Shown piece by piece: positions 16,628 through 25,934 of a DNA stretch of 64,000 bases. Origin of the DNA: Bacteroidales bacterium. GTDB lineage: Bacteria; Bacteroidota; Bacteroidia; Bacteroidales; F082. Each line of letters opens with the position of its first letter. Position 1 is the first letter of the stretch. Made by a program: the position numbers and the translations under genes. The notes under the pieces were generated by a model. That model worked only from the letters and a program-made list of their open reading frames with translations. It was not told where the DNA came from and did not search any database. The stretch lies in the NCBI GenBank assembly GCA_017553625.1, contig JAFZKP010000027.1, positions 1 through 64,000 of the forward strand. Direction: 5' to 3'.

Positions 16628-18040
16628 TCATATCGGAGCCACGAGATGCACAAAGAACCCCGTTTCCCCAAGTCCGTTAATACCATATTCGAGGCGCAGC
16701 ACTTTGTCGTAATAAGTGACAAAATCGATGCCGACGCCCGTGCCGTATATCCATTCGTTTGCGATTCTCGTTGAAAAATTCTCAGGTACAATAACATCCC
16801 AAGTGCATCCAAAGTCGAAAAACAAATTGGCATACAAAGCAAGATGAATCTTCCCGAACCTGTCGTTTTTTATCAGTGGAAGATGCTTCGTGACAGGCTT
16901 TAAGATTTCAAACTTCAAATTGTTCTTGAAAATCGTATAATTCTGTGCGTCAACGACATACAAGTCGTAAGCCCTGACATAATCGTTGCCATAGCCGAAA
17001 CCTTGCGACAAGAAATAAGGCGACATCTTGCTGTCGGATATCTTTGTCGTGATGTTCGAAGCCCAATAAAACCTGCCAACCACCGGCGTGTACCAGTCAG
17101 CCGTGATTTTACCGTAGAACAAATCCGGCGAATAGTCAAACAAGCCAACACCAACTTTCGTTAATTCAAGCTCGAGATAATGGCCGTCGAGAGGATAGTT
17201 GTGGTCATCGCGATAGTCGTTTTTAAATATTGCCGACAACGTAATGTATTGGAAACGAGTCCCCTCCGGATTCGCAAAATCAGGATTTTTCACCGCGAGG
17301 CTGTCGTTAAACAACCTGTTGTCGTATCTCGCCTGCAAAAACAGTTTGTTTCGGTAACCGAACCTGTAATATGGCATCAAAAACGCATAAAACGACTCGT
17401 GAGCGTAGTCATCCTCTCCGTCAAAATACTTAATCCTGTCATTTTCAGTGATATACGCCAGTTCTCTGTTACGAATCAAGCCCGATGACAACTTAACTCC
17501 AAGTCTCTGTCTTTTTGTAAGATACGGGATATCATAAGTAACGCCAAAATTCTGGTTGTATCCGCCAATTATCGTAAGGTCGAGCTCATGTTTCAGACCC
17601 CAAAGGTTACGATAGACGAGGTCGAAGCCATAGCTCAAACGCGTAATCTTATCGGCGTCATACCATGATTTCAGGTTTCTGTCAGCGTATGCCAGATAAG
17701 GGATAGGCCACAGATACCAACGCTCCACCATGGTGATAGTCAGCACTTTATGATTCTCGTCAACGTCAAGCCAGTCGAAGTCGACGAAATTAAAAAGCGT
17801 GGTGTTAAGAAGGTTTTCACGGCTCTCTTTGATTATTTCGTCGGCAATTGCCGCATTATCCCCGCCAGTTCTAATGGTGTCGCCTTCATGGAAAAGCATC
17901 TCCCTGAATATCGTGGACGGTTTTGTGATTTTATTGCCGACAAGATTTATTTTCGAGACGATGAAATAACCGTCCTCATTCTGCTGCGCAAATGACGCGA
18001 CAGAACAAAGGAGAAAGAATATCACCATCAGTTTTCTCAT
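16628..18040 (-). CDS. Omp85/BamA-like outer-membrane protein with N-terminal POTRA-like domain
   Basis: 470 residues from the ATG at 18038-18040. The open frame reaches 18163, but the added 41 residues overlap rsgA and are not signal-like, while Met at 18040 begins MRKLMVIFFLLCSVASFAQ. One POTRA-like domain (YFIVSKINLVGNKITKPSTIFREMLFHEGD, about 25-115) precedes a barrel of alternating strands to the C-terminus, ending LGETGFFVHLVAPI. This is much shorter than BamA and resembles short Omp85 relatives that may transport or assemble a restricted client. Two bases separate it from the rsgA stop, so it is co-transcribed. Confidence 0.82.
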   Translation of the reverse strand: MRKLMVIFFLLCSVASFAQQNEDGYFIVSKINLVGNKITKPSTIFREMLFHEGDTIRTGGDNAAIADEIIKESRENLLNTTLFNFVDFDWLDVDENHKVLTITMVERWYLWPIPYLAYADRNLKSWYDADKITRLSYGFDLVYRNLWGLKHELDLTIIGGYNQNFGVTYDIPYLTKRQRLGVKLSSGLIRNRELAYITENDRIKYFDGEDDYAHESFYAFLMPYYRFGYRNKLFLQARYDNRLFNDSLAVKNPDFANPEGTRFQYITLSAIFKNDYRDDHNYPLDGHYLELELTKVGVGLFDYSPDLFYGKITADWYTPVVGRFYWASNITTKISDSKMSPYFLSQGFGYGNDYVRAYDLYVVDAQNYTIFKNNLKFEILKPVTKHLPLIKNDRFGKIHLALYANLFFDFGCTWDVIVPENFSTRIANEWIYGTGVGIDFVTYYDKVLRLEYGINGLGETGFFVHLVAPI

Positions 18041-18042
18041 AA

Positions 18043-18951
18043 TCAATCGTCCATCATGTTGCAATAGTTCGCATACCGCCAGTCGGCTATAACATGTTGC
18101 TCCACAGCGTTTTTTATGGCGCAGTGAGGCTCGTGCAGATGCGTGCAGTTGTTGAAACGGCATTCGTGCATCAGCGCTCTCATTTCCGGAAAACGCTGTG
18201 CAAGCGTCTCTTTTTCCAAATCGAAGAGGGCGAACTCTTTAATTCCCGGAGTGTCAATGATATAGCCGCCGAAGCACAGCTCGTACATCTGTGCAAACGT
18301 CGTCGTGTGCTTGCCTTTTTCGTGAACCTCGGAAATCTCACCGACACGAATATCCAAATTGGGGTCAAGCCTGTTGACAAGCGCCGACTTTCCAACACCC
18401 GAATGACCAGAAAACATGCACAGCTTGTCCTTCATCAAGGTTTGAAGCCTTTCACAGTTATAACCCGTTTTGGCAGAAACCATAAACGACTGGTAGCCGA
18501 TTTTATTATAAACCTCCATCAGGCTTTCCGCCAATGCGTTCTGTTCCTCGTCATAAAGGTCGCATTTGTTGAATACTATCACCACCGGGATATGATAAGC
18601 CTCCGCTGTCACAGTAAACCTGTCAATAAAACCCGTAGATGTCCTCGGTTGCGCCACTGTAGCCACGAGTATTGCCAGGTCGACATTCGCCGCGATAATA
18701 TGCGATTCTTTTGAGAGGTTCACAGATTTGCGCACGATGACGTTGTTGCGCGGCAAAATCTTGTTTATCACGCAAGTGTCCTTATCGCGTTCATTCTCAA
18801 AACTCACGAGGTCGCCGACCGCCACAGGGTTCGTAGTTCGCATACCGTCAAGGCGCAGCTTGCCTCTCAAACGGCACTGCGACACCTTTCCGGCATCGTC
18901 GCGAACGTCATACCAGCTTCCTGTTGATTTGATAACTCTCCCTATCGGCAT
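18043..18951 (-). CDS. rsgA: Ribosome small subunit-dependent GTPase RsgA
   Basis: 302 residues from the ATG at 18949-18951; an in-frame TTG at 18975 lies in the promoter box and is rejected. RsgA matures the 30S subunit. The order is an OB fold (PIGRVIKSTGSWYDVRDD...), then a circularly permuted GTPase with G4 (VFNKCDLYD), G1 (MFSGHSGVGKSALVNRL) and G3 (IIDTPGIKEF), then a zinc knuckle of the Cys-x4-Cys-x-His-x5-Cys type (CRFNNCTHLHEPHC). All key residues are present. It is followed by the Omp85-like gene with a two-base gap. Confidence 0.96.
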   Translation of the reverse strand: MPIGRVIKSTGSWYDVRDDAGKVSQCRLRGKLRLDGMRTTNPVAVGDLVSFENERDKDTCVINKILPRNNVIVRKSVNLSKESHIIAANVDLAILVATVAQPRTSTGFIDRFTVTAEAYHIPVVIVFNKCDLYDEEQNALAESLMEVYNKIGYQSFMVSAKTGYNCERLQTLMKDKLCMFSGHSGVGKSALVNRLDPNLDIRVGEISEVHEKGKHTTTFAQMYELCFGGYIIDTPGIKEFALFDLEKETLAQRFPEMRALMHECRFNNCTHLHEPHCAIKNAVEQHVIADWRYANYCNMMDD

Positions 18952-18972
18952 CTTTGCTCTGAAAAAACGGTG

Positions 18973-18980
18973 CAAAGGTA
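18973..18980 (-). promoter_or_regulatory. -7 box for rsgA
   Basis: Minus-strand TACCTTTG (TAnnTTTG) 21 bases before the rsgA ATG at 18951, in the 58-base gap after dprA. It implies a second transcription start for the rsgA-to-ompH block. Confidence 0.6.
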
Positions 18981-19009
18981 CATATTTTTATTTAATTATA
19001 ATAAAAACA

Positions 19010-20107
19010 TCACAACTTTTGATAACGTTTTCCGGGAAGAGCAGTGAGGACACCATCAAACTCGAGCGACAGCAGCACGGACGCTATTTTTGAAGGCGAC
19101 AAATCAGTGCCGACGATGATATCGTCAAGATGAACGAGGTTATCACCCGCAAACACATCCATCACTTTCTGTTCATCTTCGCTGAAATCGCGAAACATGC
19201 GCAACTGCTTGGGTATCACTTTGTTATCCACATCCCATCGCATCACGTAGCGTATGTCGGCAGCTGTCGTCAGCAAGTTGGCTTTGTTTATCTTTATGAG
19301 CTGGTTGCAGCCCTCGCTGTAAATGTCGCCTACTCTCCCCGGTATCGCGAACACCTCACGGTCGTAAGAGTTGGCGATTTCAGCCGTTATCATCGCCCCG
19401 CCTTTCACGGCGCTTTCAACGACAACAAGGCAGTCGACCATTCCTGCGACAATCCTGTTTCTTTTTGGAAAGTTTTCCTTATCTGGCTTAGTCCCGCTTA
19501 CAAATTCTGTTAAAACACCTCCTTTCTCTAACATGTTAATTGACAATTTCCTGTTTTCCGCCGGATAGATAGTTTGCATCCCGTGTCCCAGCACACCCAC
19601 AGTAGCAAGGTCATATTTCAAAGCGGCTCTATGCGCCACGGAGTCGACTCCATAGGCAAGACCGCTGATTATCAGCACATTATCAGACGACAAATCTTCA
19701 ATAATCCTTTCAGCGGTACATCTCCCATAGTCCGTAACATTGCGCGTCCCGACAACGCCGACAACCTTCGAAACGTTGAGGTCGGCAGCACCTTTATAAT
19801 AAAGCATCATGGGGCTGTCGTGGCAATGCTGGAGCCGCTTCGGATAATCCTGATCAAGATAAAACAACGCTTTGACACCATTCTTCTCAAGAAAACGAAT
19901 CTCCTCCTCCGCCCTATTCATAACATCCTGATTGACAATACTTTTGATGGTATAATCCCCCACTCCAGGAATCTGCGACAAAGCTTTTTTCTTCTCACAA
20001 AAGACAGCCTCGGCGCCTCCGCAGTAAGCGACCAACTTCTTACCGTTAACATCTCCTATTCCGGGGACAAGCGTAAGAGCGATTTCATATAGTTTTTGAT
20101 TTGTCAT
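19010..20107 (-). CDS. dprA: DNA-processing protein DprA
   Basis: 365 residues. Loads RecA on incoming single-stranded DNA during transformation. Order: helix-hairpin-helix/SAM-like N-terminal region (LVPGIGDVNGKKLVAYCG, IPGVGDYTIKSIV, about 12-60), a Rossmann-like DprA core (about 80-290) with VVGVVGTRNVTDYGR, ISGLAYGVDSVAHRAAL, PAENRKL, PKRNRIVAGMVDCLVVVES and GGAMITAEIANSYDREVFAIPG, and a C-terminal winged helix (about 300-365). Full length and intact. Its presence says little about natural competence, since dprA is widespread. Confidence 0.96.
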   Translation of the reverse strand: MTNQKLYEIALTLVPGIGDVNGKKLVAYCGGAEAVFCEKKKALSQIPGVGDYTIKSIVNQDVMNRAEEEIRFLEKNGVKALFYLDQDYPKRLQHCHDSPMMLYYKGAADLNVSKVVGVVGTRNVTDYGRCTAERIIEDLSSDNVLIISGLAYGVDSVAHRAALKYDLATVGVLGHGMQTIYPAENRKLSINMLEKGGVLTEFVSGTKPDKENFPKRNRIVAGMVDCLVVVESAVKGGAMITAEIANSYDREVFAIPGRVGDIYSEGCNQLIKINKANLLTTAADIRYVMRWDVDNKVIPKQLRMFRDFSEDEQKVMDVFAGDNLVHLDDIIVGTDLSPSKIASVLLSLEFDGVLTALPGKRYQKL

Positions 20108-20111
20108 GCTG

Positions 20112-20119
20112 CAAAATTA
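20112..20119 (-). promoter_or_regulatory. -7 box for dprA
   Basis: Minus-strand TAATTTTG, only four bases before the dprA ATG at 20107, implying an essentially leaderless message if used. Divergent from the box at 20212-20219. Confidence 0.45.
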
Positions 20120-20211
20120 CAAATTATTTTGATACGCACAACATTGATTTTCAAAAATTTATGTTAAAATTTTTTAACAATTACAAAAGAGCACACTATT
20201 GAAATTTTTAT

Positions 20212-20219
20212 TATATTTG
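20212..20219 (+). promoter_or_regulatory. -7 box for the glycosyltransferase-lgt operon
   Basis: TATATTTG, an excellent TAnnTTTG match, 14 bases before the TTG start at 20234, so the leader is about 7-9 bases. The -33 element is not obvious. Confidence 0.6.
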
Positions 20220-20233
20220 CAAAAAATATTTTT

Positions 20234-21325
20234 TTGGGAAAGAATATTCTGATATGTCCGTTAGACTGGGGATTGGGTCATGCAACCCGTTGTGTGCCAA
20301 TCATTAGAGCCTTGAGCAGTCAAGGTCACAAGGTGATTATTGCCGCCGACCAAGGTCCCCTCGCGTTTCTGCAAAGGGCATTTCCCGACATGGAATTCAT
20401 CAAGTTTCCTGGATTCATGCCTACATACAGCAGAAGAAACACGCAGGTTTTCAAGATGGCAGCATCATTCCCTGTAGCGTTAAGATGTTTCAAAAGAGAC
20501 CACAAAACCATCGAATCTATTGTGAAAAGCTTTGGCATCGACGTTGTGATTTCCGACAACCGTTTTGGCTGCTGGAGCGAACAGGTTCACTCGGTTTTCA
20601 TCACGCATCAGCTTCATATTCAAATACCTAAGGTCTGGAGATGGACAAATCCGCTAATCAGCATTTTCAACAACAGCTACATCAAGAAATACGATGAACT
20701 GTGGATTCCAGACGAGGAAAACGCACCTTCGTTGGCAGGCGCGCTTTCACATCCCGCAAACGTGAAAATCCCGACATCGTATATTGGAAATTTAAGCCGT
20801 TTCAAAGCTGATTATCAACATCATACGGAAAAATACAACAAATATCTCGTGATTCTCTCTGGTCCCGAACCGCAAAGATCGATATTTGAAGACATCGTGA
20901 TTAAGCAGGCGCAAGAAACCAAAGACAACGTATTGATTCTCAGGGCAAAACCTGATTCTCACGATTTGTTGAACGACGTCCCGGAAAACGTCAGCGTTTT
21001 CAATCATGTAGACGACGAGATGTTTGTGAAGCTGGTGGAAAGCGCAGAACACATCATCTGCCGCGGTGGTTATTCCTCGCTCATGGACCTCGTGCGACTT
21101 GGCAGAAACGCCTATCTCGTGCCAACACCCGGACAGACGGAGCAGGAATATCTGGCAAGGCATCTCAGTAAAACCGGATATTTCAACTGGTGCAAACAGT
21201 CTGATTTTCAATTACATAAAGTCAGCGTACCAGATGTTTCGATAAGAGAAAAATACAGAGACAACGAAAATAGAATTGAAGATTTCATTAAGAATTGGAG
21301 TAAAAGCATATATAAAGAATCTTAA
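20234..21325 (+). CDS. MurG-like (GT28-type) glycosyltransferase, TTG start
   Basis: 363 residues. Starts KNILICPLDWGLGHATRCVPIIRALSSQGHKVIIA, the nucleotide-sugar transferase fold of MurG/MGDG-synthase-like enzymes, with the C-terminal donor-binding loop HIICRGGYSSLMDLVRLGRNAYLVPTPGQTEQEYLARHL (about 275-313). It may glycosylate a membrane lipid or surface glycan; the acceptor is unknown. No in-frame ATG lies near the conserved N-terminus. The only usable initiator after the promoter box is TTG at 20234, unusual for this window. It is followed 14 bases later by lgt, which suggests co-transcription. Confidence 0.8.
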   Translation: MGKNILICPLDWGLGHATRCVPIIRALSSQGHKVIIAADQGPLAFLQRAFPDMEFIKFPGFMPTYSRRNTQVFKMAASFPVALRCFKRDHKTIESIVKSFGIDVVISDNRFGCWSEQVHSVFITHQLHIQIPKVWRWTNPLISIFNNSYIKKYDELWIPDEENAPSLAGALSHPANVKIPTSYIGNLSRFKADYQHHTEKYNKYLVILSGPEPQRSIFEDIVIKQAQETKDNVLILRAKPDSHDLLNDVPENVSVFNHVDDEMFVKLVESAEHIICRGGYSSLMDLVRLGRNAYLVPTPGQTEQEYLARHLSKTGYFNWCKQSDFQLHKVSVPDVSIREKYRDNENRIEDFIKNWSKSIYKES

Positions 21326-21339
21326 AAATTATTAACATC

Positions 21340-22173
21340 ATGATATTGAATACTGTCGTTTGGGACGTAAACCCATATATTTTCACGTTTCCGGAGAAGT
21401 TTCCGTTGTTAGGCGGGAGACCTGTGGCATGGTACGGACTGCTTTGGGCGATGGTGTTTGTCGTCGGTTATTATGTCATGCGGAAAGTCTACCGCAAAGA
21501 AGGCCTCAGCGACGAGCTTCTCGACAAGCTCACGATGTACATGCTGATTGCCAGCGTCGTTGGCGCCAGACTTGGGCATTGCCTGTTTTACGAACCCGAG
21601 TATTATATCTCAAACCCGATAAAATTCCTTTACATCTGGGAAGGCGGTCTCGCCAGTCACGGAGGCGCAATAGGAATACTTCTCGGGCTGCTTCTTTATT
21701 CAAGAAAAACCAAGATTTCATATCTTCACATCCTTGATTTGATTGTCATTCCCGTTGCAATAGGCGGGGCTTTCATCCGTTTGGGAAACCTTATGAATTC
21801 TGAGATTTACGGTTGCGAGACGACATTGCCCTGGGGATTCAAATTCGTCCGCGACTGGGCACCGGGCACACCTCTCAACGTGATTCCCGCCTGCCATCCG
21901 ACACAAATTTACGAGGCGCTCGTCTGCGTCGCCGTTTTTGCCGTTCTGATGTATCTGTTTTTCAAAAAAGACTATGCCAAGAATCGCCCGGGATTCCTGT
22001 TCGGACTGTTCTGCACTGCGGTTTTCGGCTCAAGAATACTCATTGAGTTCATCAAACTGCCACAGGTGGAATTTGAGAACTCAATGGTACTTGATATGGG
22101 ACAATGGTTAAGTATCCCGTTTGTTATCGCCGGAATCTATTTTTTAGTTAGAGGTAAGGCAAAAAACAGTTGA
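21340..22173 (+). CDS. lgt: Prolipoprotein diacylglyceryl transferase
   Basis: 277 residues. Inner-membrane enzyme that transfers diacylglycerol from phosphatidylglycerol to the lipobox Cys of prolipoproteins. About seven membrane spans are visible. Family signatures are VAWYGLLWAMVFVVGYY, WEGGLASHGGAIGILLG (conserved His), GGAFIRLGNLMNSEIYG and CHPTQIYEAL. The length is normal. It is co-directional with the glycosyltransferase. The last 26 bases overlap the 3' end of the convergent DUF2723 gene. Confidence 0.96.
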   Translation: MILNTVVWDVNPYIFTFPEKFPLLGGRPVAWYGLLWAMVFVVGYYVMRKVYRKEGLSDELLDKLTMYMLIASVVGARLGHCLFYEPEYYISNPIKFLYIWEGGLASHGGAIGILLGLLLYSRKTKISYLHILDLIVIPVAIGGAFIRLGNLMNSEIYGCETTLPWGFKFVRDWAPGTPLNVIPACHPTQIYEALVCVAVFAVLMYLFFKKDYAKNRPGFLFGLFCTAVFGSRILIEFIKLPQVEFENSMVLDMGQWLSIPFVIAGIYFLVRGKAKNS

Positions 22174-25100
22174 GATAGTCATCAACCTTCTTGTTAAGTT
22201 CCTCCTGAATCTCATAGCGTTTATTACGCTTTGCGTTTTCCGCCATCGTGTTTACAAGTGAAAGGTCATCATGGATGTCATCCTTGTAATATTCAATGAA
22301 TTTAGGCTTGAGATTCTTGTAGTAATCAAGATTCTCCACTGCGTTTGCCACGATTTTCTTTAGGACCGCATCGCCTTTCTCCATCGCACCGGCGCGATAA
22401 TAAATCTCCGGGAAATATCCTTCATAATAGAAAGCGTACGGCAACTTCTCATCCGGGAAGAACTCCTGGCATTTGTCGAGAACCTCTATGGCTTCTTCAT
22501 TTCTCTCACGGTTGACGAGAGCCTGTGCCAGACGCATGTAAGCCATTTTCACGAAAGTGATATTACGTGAGCTTTCCGGGTCGACAGTAATATCAGGATC
22601 GTTGAGATTGCCCCAGCGCGACTTGTTGACGAGGAGGTCGTAAGAGCCGTCGATGAACACGCCACCTGCACCTTTATAATATTCAGGTGCGAGAACCGGC
22701 ATGAAGCGATGCGCCAGACCCTCCTGATGCAGATACTTGTCAATGCCGAGGATGTTTGAGATGTCGTTCAAGCTGGTGAAATAAACGCATCTCTCCCAAT
22801 TGTTGGTAGCCATGAAGTCAAGAAGCATCAGCTCGTTCTTAATAAGATAATCCACCTTGTCAGGGATTGTCCAGACGATTTCATCGACGATCTGGTCTTT
22901 CATGCTTTCAGGAACGATGCCGTTTGCCACCACTTTCTCCTTGTCGACGGTGATTTTCAGCTTCCTTGTCGGGAAATAATCCACTTTCTCGCCCATTCCG
23001 TTAGTGCCTTTGGTGCGCGGGTTGTCGCTTTTCACAAACTCGATGGCGTCTTTGAGCTCGACAGGACCTTCGATGACATTCTGAATCGAGACCTGCTCAT
23101 GAACTCCGTTGTCGTACTGAGACGGTGTGAGCGAGAGAGGCATCTTCTCTGATTCGTAAATCTTACGTCCCATCTGATGCACATACCAATATCCTGACGA
23201 CAGCATGAAATTGCAGACGCGTACATCGGTGCGGTAGCCTTCCACCTCCTGGACGTACCAAAGCGGGAAAGTATCGTTGTCGCCACGCGTGAAAATCACA
23301 GCGTTTTCTGGCAGATTGGTGAGATAGTTCTTACCCCAGTCGAGAGCCGATGTCTTGCCAGAGCGGTTATGGCCTTCCCATCCTTGAGCCGCCATCAGAA
23401 TTGGCACGAACAGACATGCTGCAGTTGCAATATAAGCTGCAACATTCTGATTCTTAACGACTTTGTTCAATCCTTCAATAACACCAAGCACGCCAAATCC
23501 CATCCATATCGCGAAAGCGTAGAAAGCGCCGGCGTATGAATAGTCACGTTCACGCGGCTGGTAAGGAGTCTGATTCAGATACATGATGATGGCGATACCT
23601 GTCATAAAGAAGAGCAGGAAAACCACCCAGCAGTTCTTCGGGTCTTTTTTCAACTGATAGAACATGCCAACGAGACCGAGTATCAAAGGCAGGAAGTAAT
23701 ACTCCGTATGAGCTGGACTCTGCATCGAACGTGGCAGGTCTTTCTGGCTGCCAAGGCGCGGATTGTCGATGAATCCGATGCCACTGACCCAGTTGCCATT
23801 TTCGATTTCCCCCTGTCCTTCCGTGTCGTTCTGACGACCGACGAAGTTCCACATAAAGTAACGCCAAAACATCCATCCGCATTGATAATCAAAGAAGTAA
23901 CGCATGTTTTGACCAAAAGTAGGAATCATCACGCGTTCTTGAGTGCCGTTCGGACGTTTCTGTGTGGTCACACGCATCTTTGACTTGTCAATATAACGCT
24001 CGTAAGTGCTTGTAAATGTTTTCTTTGAGCCGTTCCACATACGCGGGAAAAGCGTCATCACATTATCATCATAGATGTATTGTCCTGGGTTTTTCGCTAT
24101 CTCAACGTATTTGCCTTTCTGGTGGTCCTTATAATATATAGGTGTACCTTCGGTCATGTCGTAAGGCTTCGCCGTATAATAAGCACCGTAAACGATAGGC
24201 CAGCTTCCATACTGCTCACGTTTCAGATACGACAGCATCGAAACCGCGTCTTTGGGCTCGTTTTCATTGATAGGCGTATTGGCATTGGCACGAATCACAA
24301 GCATAAAGAACGAGGAATATCCTATTAGGATAAACATAAACGAAAGGATAGCGGCATTCAAGACCGGTTTGTTAACCTTTGCAGTATACCATAATCCCAA
24401 GATTATCAATGCAATAATCAAAACAAAATAGAATATCGTACCAAAGTTGAACGGCAGTCCGAGAGAGTTGACAAAGAACAACTCGAATTTTCCGGCGAGG
24501 GAAACGATGGCAGGAATCAGTATCACCTGGATGAAACCGACGAGCACAATCGATATGATTCCGGCATAGACGAATCCCTTCCAGGAAAACTTGTATTTCT
24601 TGAAGTAGACAACATAAACAATAGCTGGAATCGCCAACAAATTAAGGAGATGCACGCCGATAGAAAGACCGATGATATAGGCGATAAGAATCAGCCAGCG
24701 GTAATGATTCGGCTCGTCAGCGACCTTTTCCCATTTGAGAATCGCCCAGAAAGTGACGGCGGTGAGGAACGACGACATTGCATAGACCTCGCCTTCCACG
24801 GCGTTGAACCAGAAAGAATCTGTGAATGTGAATGCCAATGCACCGATTGCAGATGCTGCAAGGACAGCAAACTCATTTTTCCAAATCTTCTGCGCAAGCA
24901 TCGAGATTGTCCAGAAAAGGAACAAAATCGTGAAGCTTGAGCAGAGGCACGACATGATGTTTACCATCATTGCCACCTTGGTGACGTCACCGAAAGCAAA
25001 CAGCGTGAAGAACCTGCCGATGAGCTGGAACAAAGGTGCTCCTGGCGGGTGACCCACCTGAAGTTTAAATGCTGTTGAAATGTATTCACCGCAGTCCCAC

Positions 25101-25195
25101 CAGCTTACAGTAGGCTCCATGGTGAGAAAATAGACGATTGTCGCGATGGCAAAAACGCACCAACCGACAATGTTGTTTAGCTTTTTGAAACTCAT
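22148..25195 (-). CDS. DUF2723 family polytopic membrane protein (protein O-mannosyltransferase-like)
   Basis: 1015 residues from the ATG at 25193-25195; the frame extends to a TTG at 25210. The N-terminal half has about 11-12 membrane spans and the DUF2723 signature FLTMEPTVSWWDCGEYISTAFKLQVGHPPGAPLFQLIGRFF (about 23-63), whose acidic DxGE pocket resembles GT-C mannosyltransferases. A soluble part follows (about 640-1015) with RGDNDTFPLWYVQEVEGYRTDVRVCN and TPR-like helices at the end. Eukaryotic TMEM260 belongs to the same superfamily, so O-glycosylation of secreted proteins is a fair hypothesis. A -7 box lies at 25219-25226. The 3' end overlaps lgt. Confidence 0.88.
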   Translation of the reverse strand: MSFKKLNNIVGWCVFAIATIVYFLTMEPTVSWWDCGEYISTAFKLQVGHPPGAPLFQLIGRFFTLFAFGDVTKVAMMVNIMSCLCSSFTILFLFWTISMLAQKIWKNEFAVLAASAIGALAFTFTDSFWFNAVEGEVYAMSSFLTAVTFWAILKWEKVADEPNHYRWLILIAYIIGLSIGVHLLNLLAIPAIVYVVYFKKYKFSWKGFVYAGIISIVLVGFIQVILIPAIVSLAGKFELFFVNSLGLPFNFGTIFYFVLIIALIILGLWYTAKVNKPVLNAAILSFMFILIGYSSFFMLVIRANANTPINENEPKDAVSMLSYLKREQYGSWPIVYGAYYTAKPYDMTEGTPIYYKDHQKGKYVEIAKNPGQYIYDDNVMTLFPRMWNGSKKTFTSTYERYIDKSKMRVTTQKRPNGTQERVMIPTFGQNMRYFFDYQCGWMFWRYFMWNFVGRQNDTEGQGEIENGNWVSGIGFIDNPRLGSQKDLPRSMQSPAHTEYYFLPLILGLVGMFYQLKKDPKNCWVVFLLFFMTGIAIIMYLNQTPYQPRERDYSYAGAFYAFAIWMGFGVLGVIEGLNKVVKNQNVAAYIATAACLFVPILMAAQGWEGHNRSGKTSALDWGKNYLTNLPENAVIFTRGDNDTFPLWYVQEVEGYRTDVRVCNFMLSSGYWYVHQMGRKIYESEKMPLSLTPSQYDNGVHEQVSIQNVIEGPVELKDAIEFVKSDNPRTKGTNGMGEKVDYFPTRKLKITVDKEKVVANGIVPESMKDQIVDEIVWTIPDKVDYLIKNELMLLDFMATNNWERCVYFTSLNDISNILGIDKYLHQEGLAHRFMPVLAPEYYKGAGGVFIDGSYDLLVNKSRWGNLNDPDITVDPESSRNITFVKMAYMRLAQALVNRERNEEAIEVLDKCQEFFPDEKLPYAFYYEGYFPEIYYRAGAMEKGDAVLKKIVANAVENLDYYKNLKPKFIEYYKDDIHDDLSLVNTMAENAKRNKRYEIQEELNKKVDDYLNCFLPYL

Positions 25196-25218
25196 TTTTA
25201 CATTTTTCAATTAAACTG

Positions 25219-25226
25219 CAAAAATA
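25219..25226 (-). promoter_or_regulatory. -7 box for the DUF2723 gene
   Basis: Minus-strand TATTTTTG, 23 bases before the ATG at 25195, consistent with choosing that ATG. No convincing -33 box. Confidence 0.55.
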
Positions 25227-25307
25227 GTCAAAAATTGTTAATGAAATCCATTTTTCTTGATTTAAAATATTTTTTTAACAAAAGTTATATCGTATTGAAA
25301 AAATGTG

Positions 25308-25315
25308 TATTTTTG
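25308..25315 (+). promoter_or_regulatory. -7 box for tRNA-Gln
   Basis: TATTTTTG followed by C, matching TAnnTTTG, 24 bases upstream of the mature tRNA 5' end. It may also drive rimP-nusA-infB by read-through. Confidence 0.6.
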
Positions 25316-25339
25316 CACCCGCATTCAGAAATGGAATGA

Positions 25340-25410
25340 TGTCGAGTGGTGTAATGGCAGCACTGCAGATTTTGGTTCTGCCTGTCAAGGTTCGAATCCT
25401 TGCTCGACAA
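25340..25410 (+). tRNA. tRNA-Gln (anticodon TTG)
   Basis: 71 bases fold as a tRNA. The acceptor is TGTCGAG (25340-25346) with CTCGACA (25403-25409), discriminator A at 25410. The D arm is GTG...CAC. The anticodon stem is GCAGA/TCTGC with loop TTTTGGT, so the anticodon is TTG (reads CAA/CAG, Gln). The T-loop is TTCGAATCC. CCA is not encoded, as in many Bacteroidetes tRNAs. Confidence 0.96.
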
Positions 25411-25430
25411 CATAAGGAAAGAGATGAAGG

Positions 25431-25458
25431 CCTGCTACGGAATGTAACAGGTTTTTTT
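25431..25458 (+). terminator. Terminator after tRNA-Gln
   Basis: CCTGCTAC (25431-25438), loop GGAAT, GTAACAGG (25444-25451), one internal mismatch, then seven T. It ends 13 bases before the rimP ATG, so it may terminate the tRNA or attenuate read-through into the operon. Confidence 0.65.
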
Positions 25459-25471
25459 ATTGTAAAAGAAC

Positions 25472-25933
25472 ATGATAGCAAAAGAACAAATCATCAGTTT
25501 GGCGGAAGAAGCCATGAAAGACACGGACCGTTATGTCGTCAACGTGTTGATTCACAAGGACAATGTCATTGAGCTTTTCCTTGACGCTGACAGCTCGGTG
25601 ACCATCGACGACTGTGTGGCAGTGAGCAACTACATCAACGAGAAACTCGACAGGGACGTTGAGGATTACGAGTTGAGCGTGTCGTCGGCAGGCATCGACG
25701 AGCCTCTTCTCAAGATGAGACAGTATAAGAAATACATCGGCAAAGACCTCGTCATCACCGACAAGGAAGGCGTGAAAAAGATGTACAGATTACTGTCATT
25801 CGACGACTTGAAGCTTGAAGTCGAGGAAGCCGAAGCCAAGAAATACGGCAAGCTGACAAAAATCATCTATCATGACGCTTCAACATTGGAAATAAATAAT
25901 TTAAAAGAAGTCAGACCATATATTAAATTTTAA
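25472..25933 (+). CDS. rimP: Ribosome maturation factor RimP
   Basis: 153 residues. Needed for 30S maturation. An N-terminal alpha/beta domain (IISLAEEAMKDTDRYVVNVLIHKDN...LFLDADSSVTIDDCVAVSNYINEKLD) contains the family hallmark EDYELSVSSAGIDEPL (about 63-78), and an SH3-like C-terminal domain follows (YIGKDLVITDKEG...LEINNLKEVRPYIKF). It leads the classic rimP-nusA-infB operon, one base before nusA. The length is normal. Confidence 0.96.
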   Translation: MIAKEQIISLAEEAMKDTDRYVVNVLIHKDNVIELFLDADSSVTIDDCVAVSNYINEKLDRDVEDYELSVSSAGIDEPLLKMRQYKKYIGKDLVITDKEGVKKMYRLLSFDDLKLEVEEAEAKKYGKLTKIIYHDASTLEINNLKEVRPYIKF

Positions 25934-25934
25934 A

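Noticed and set aside
18094-18714. 206-codon open frame opposite rsgA
   Set aside because: rsgA carries all GTPase and zinc motifs; no signal or domain in the antisense frame.
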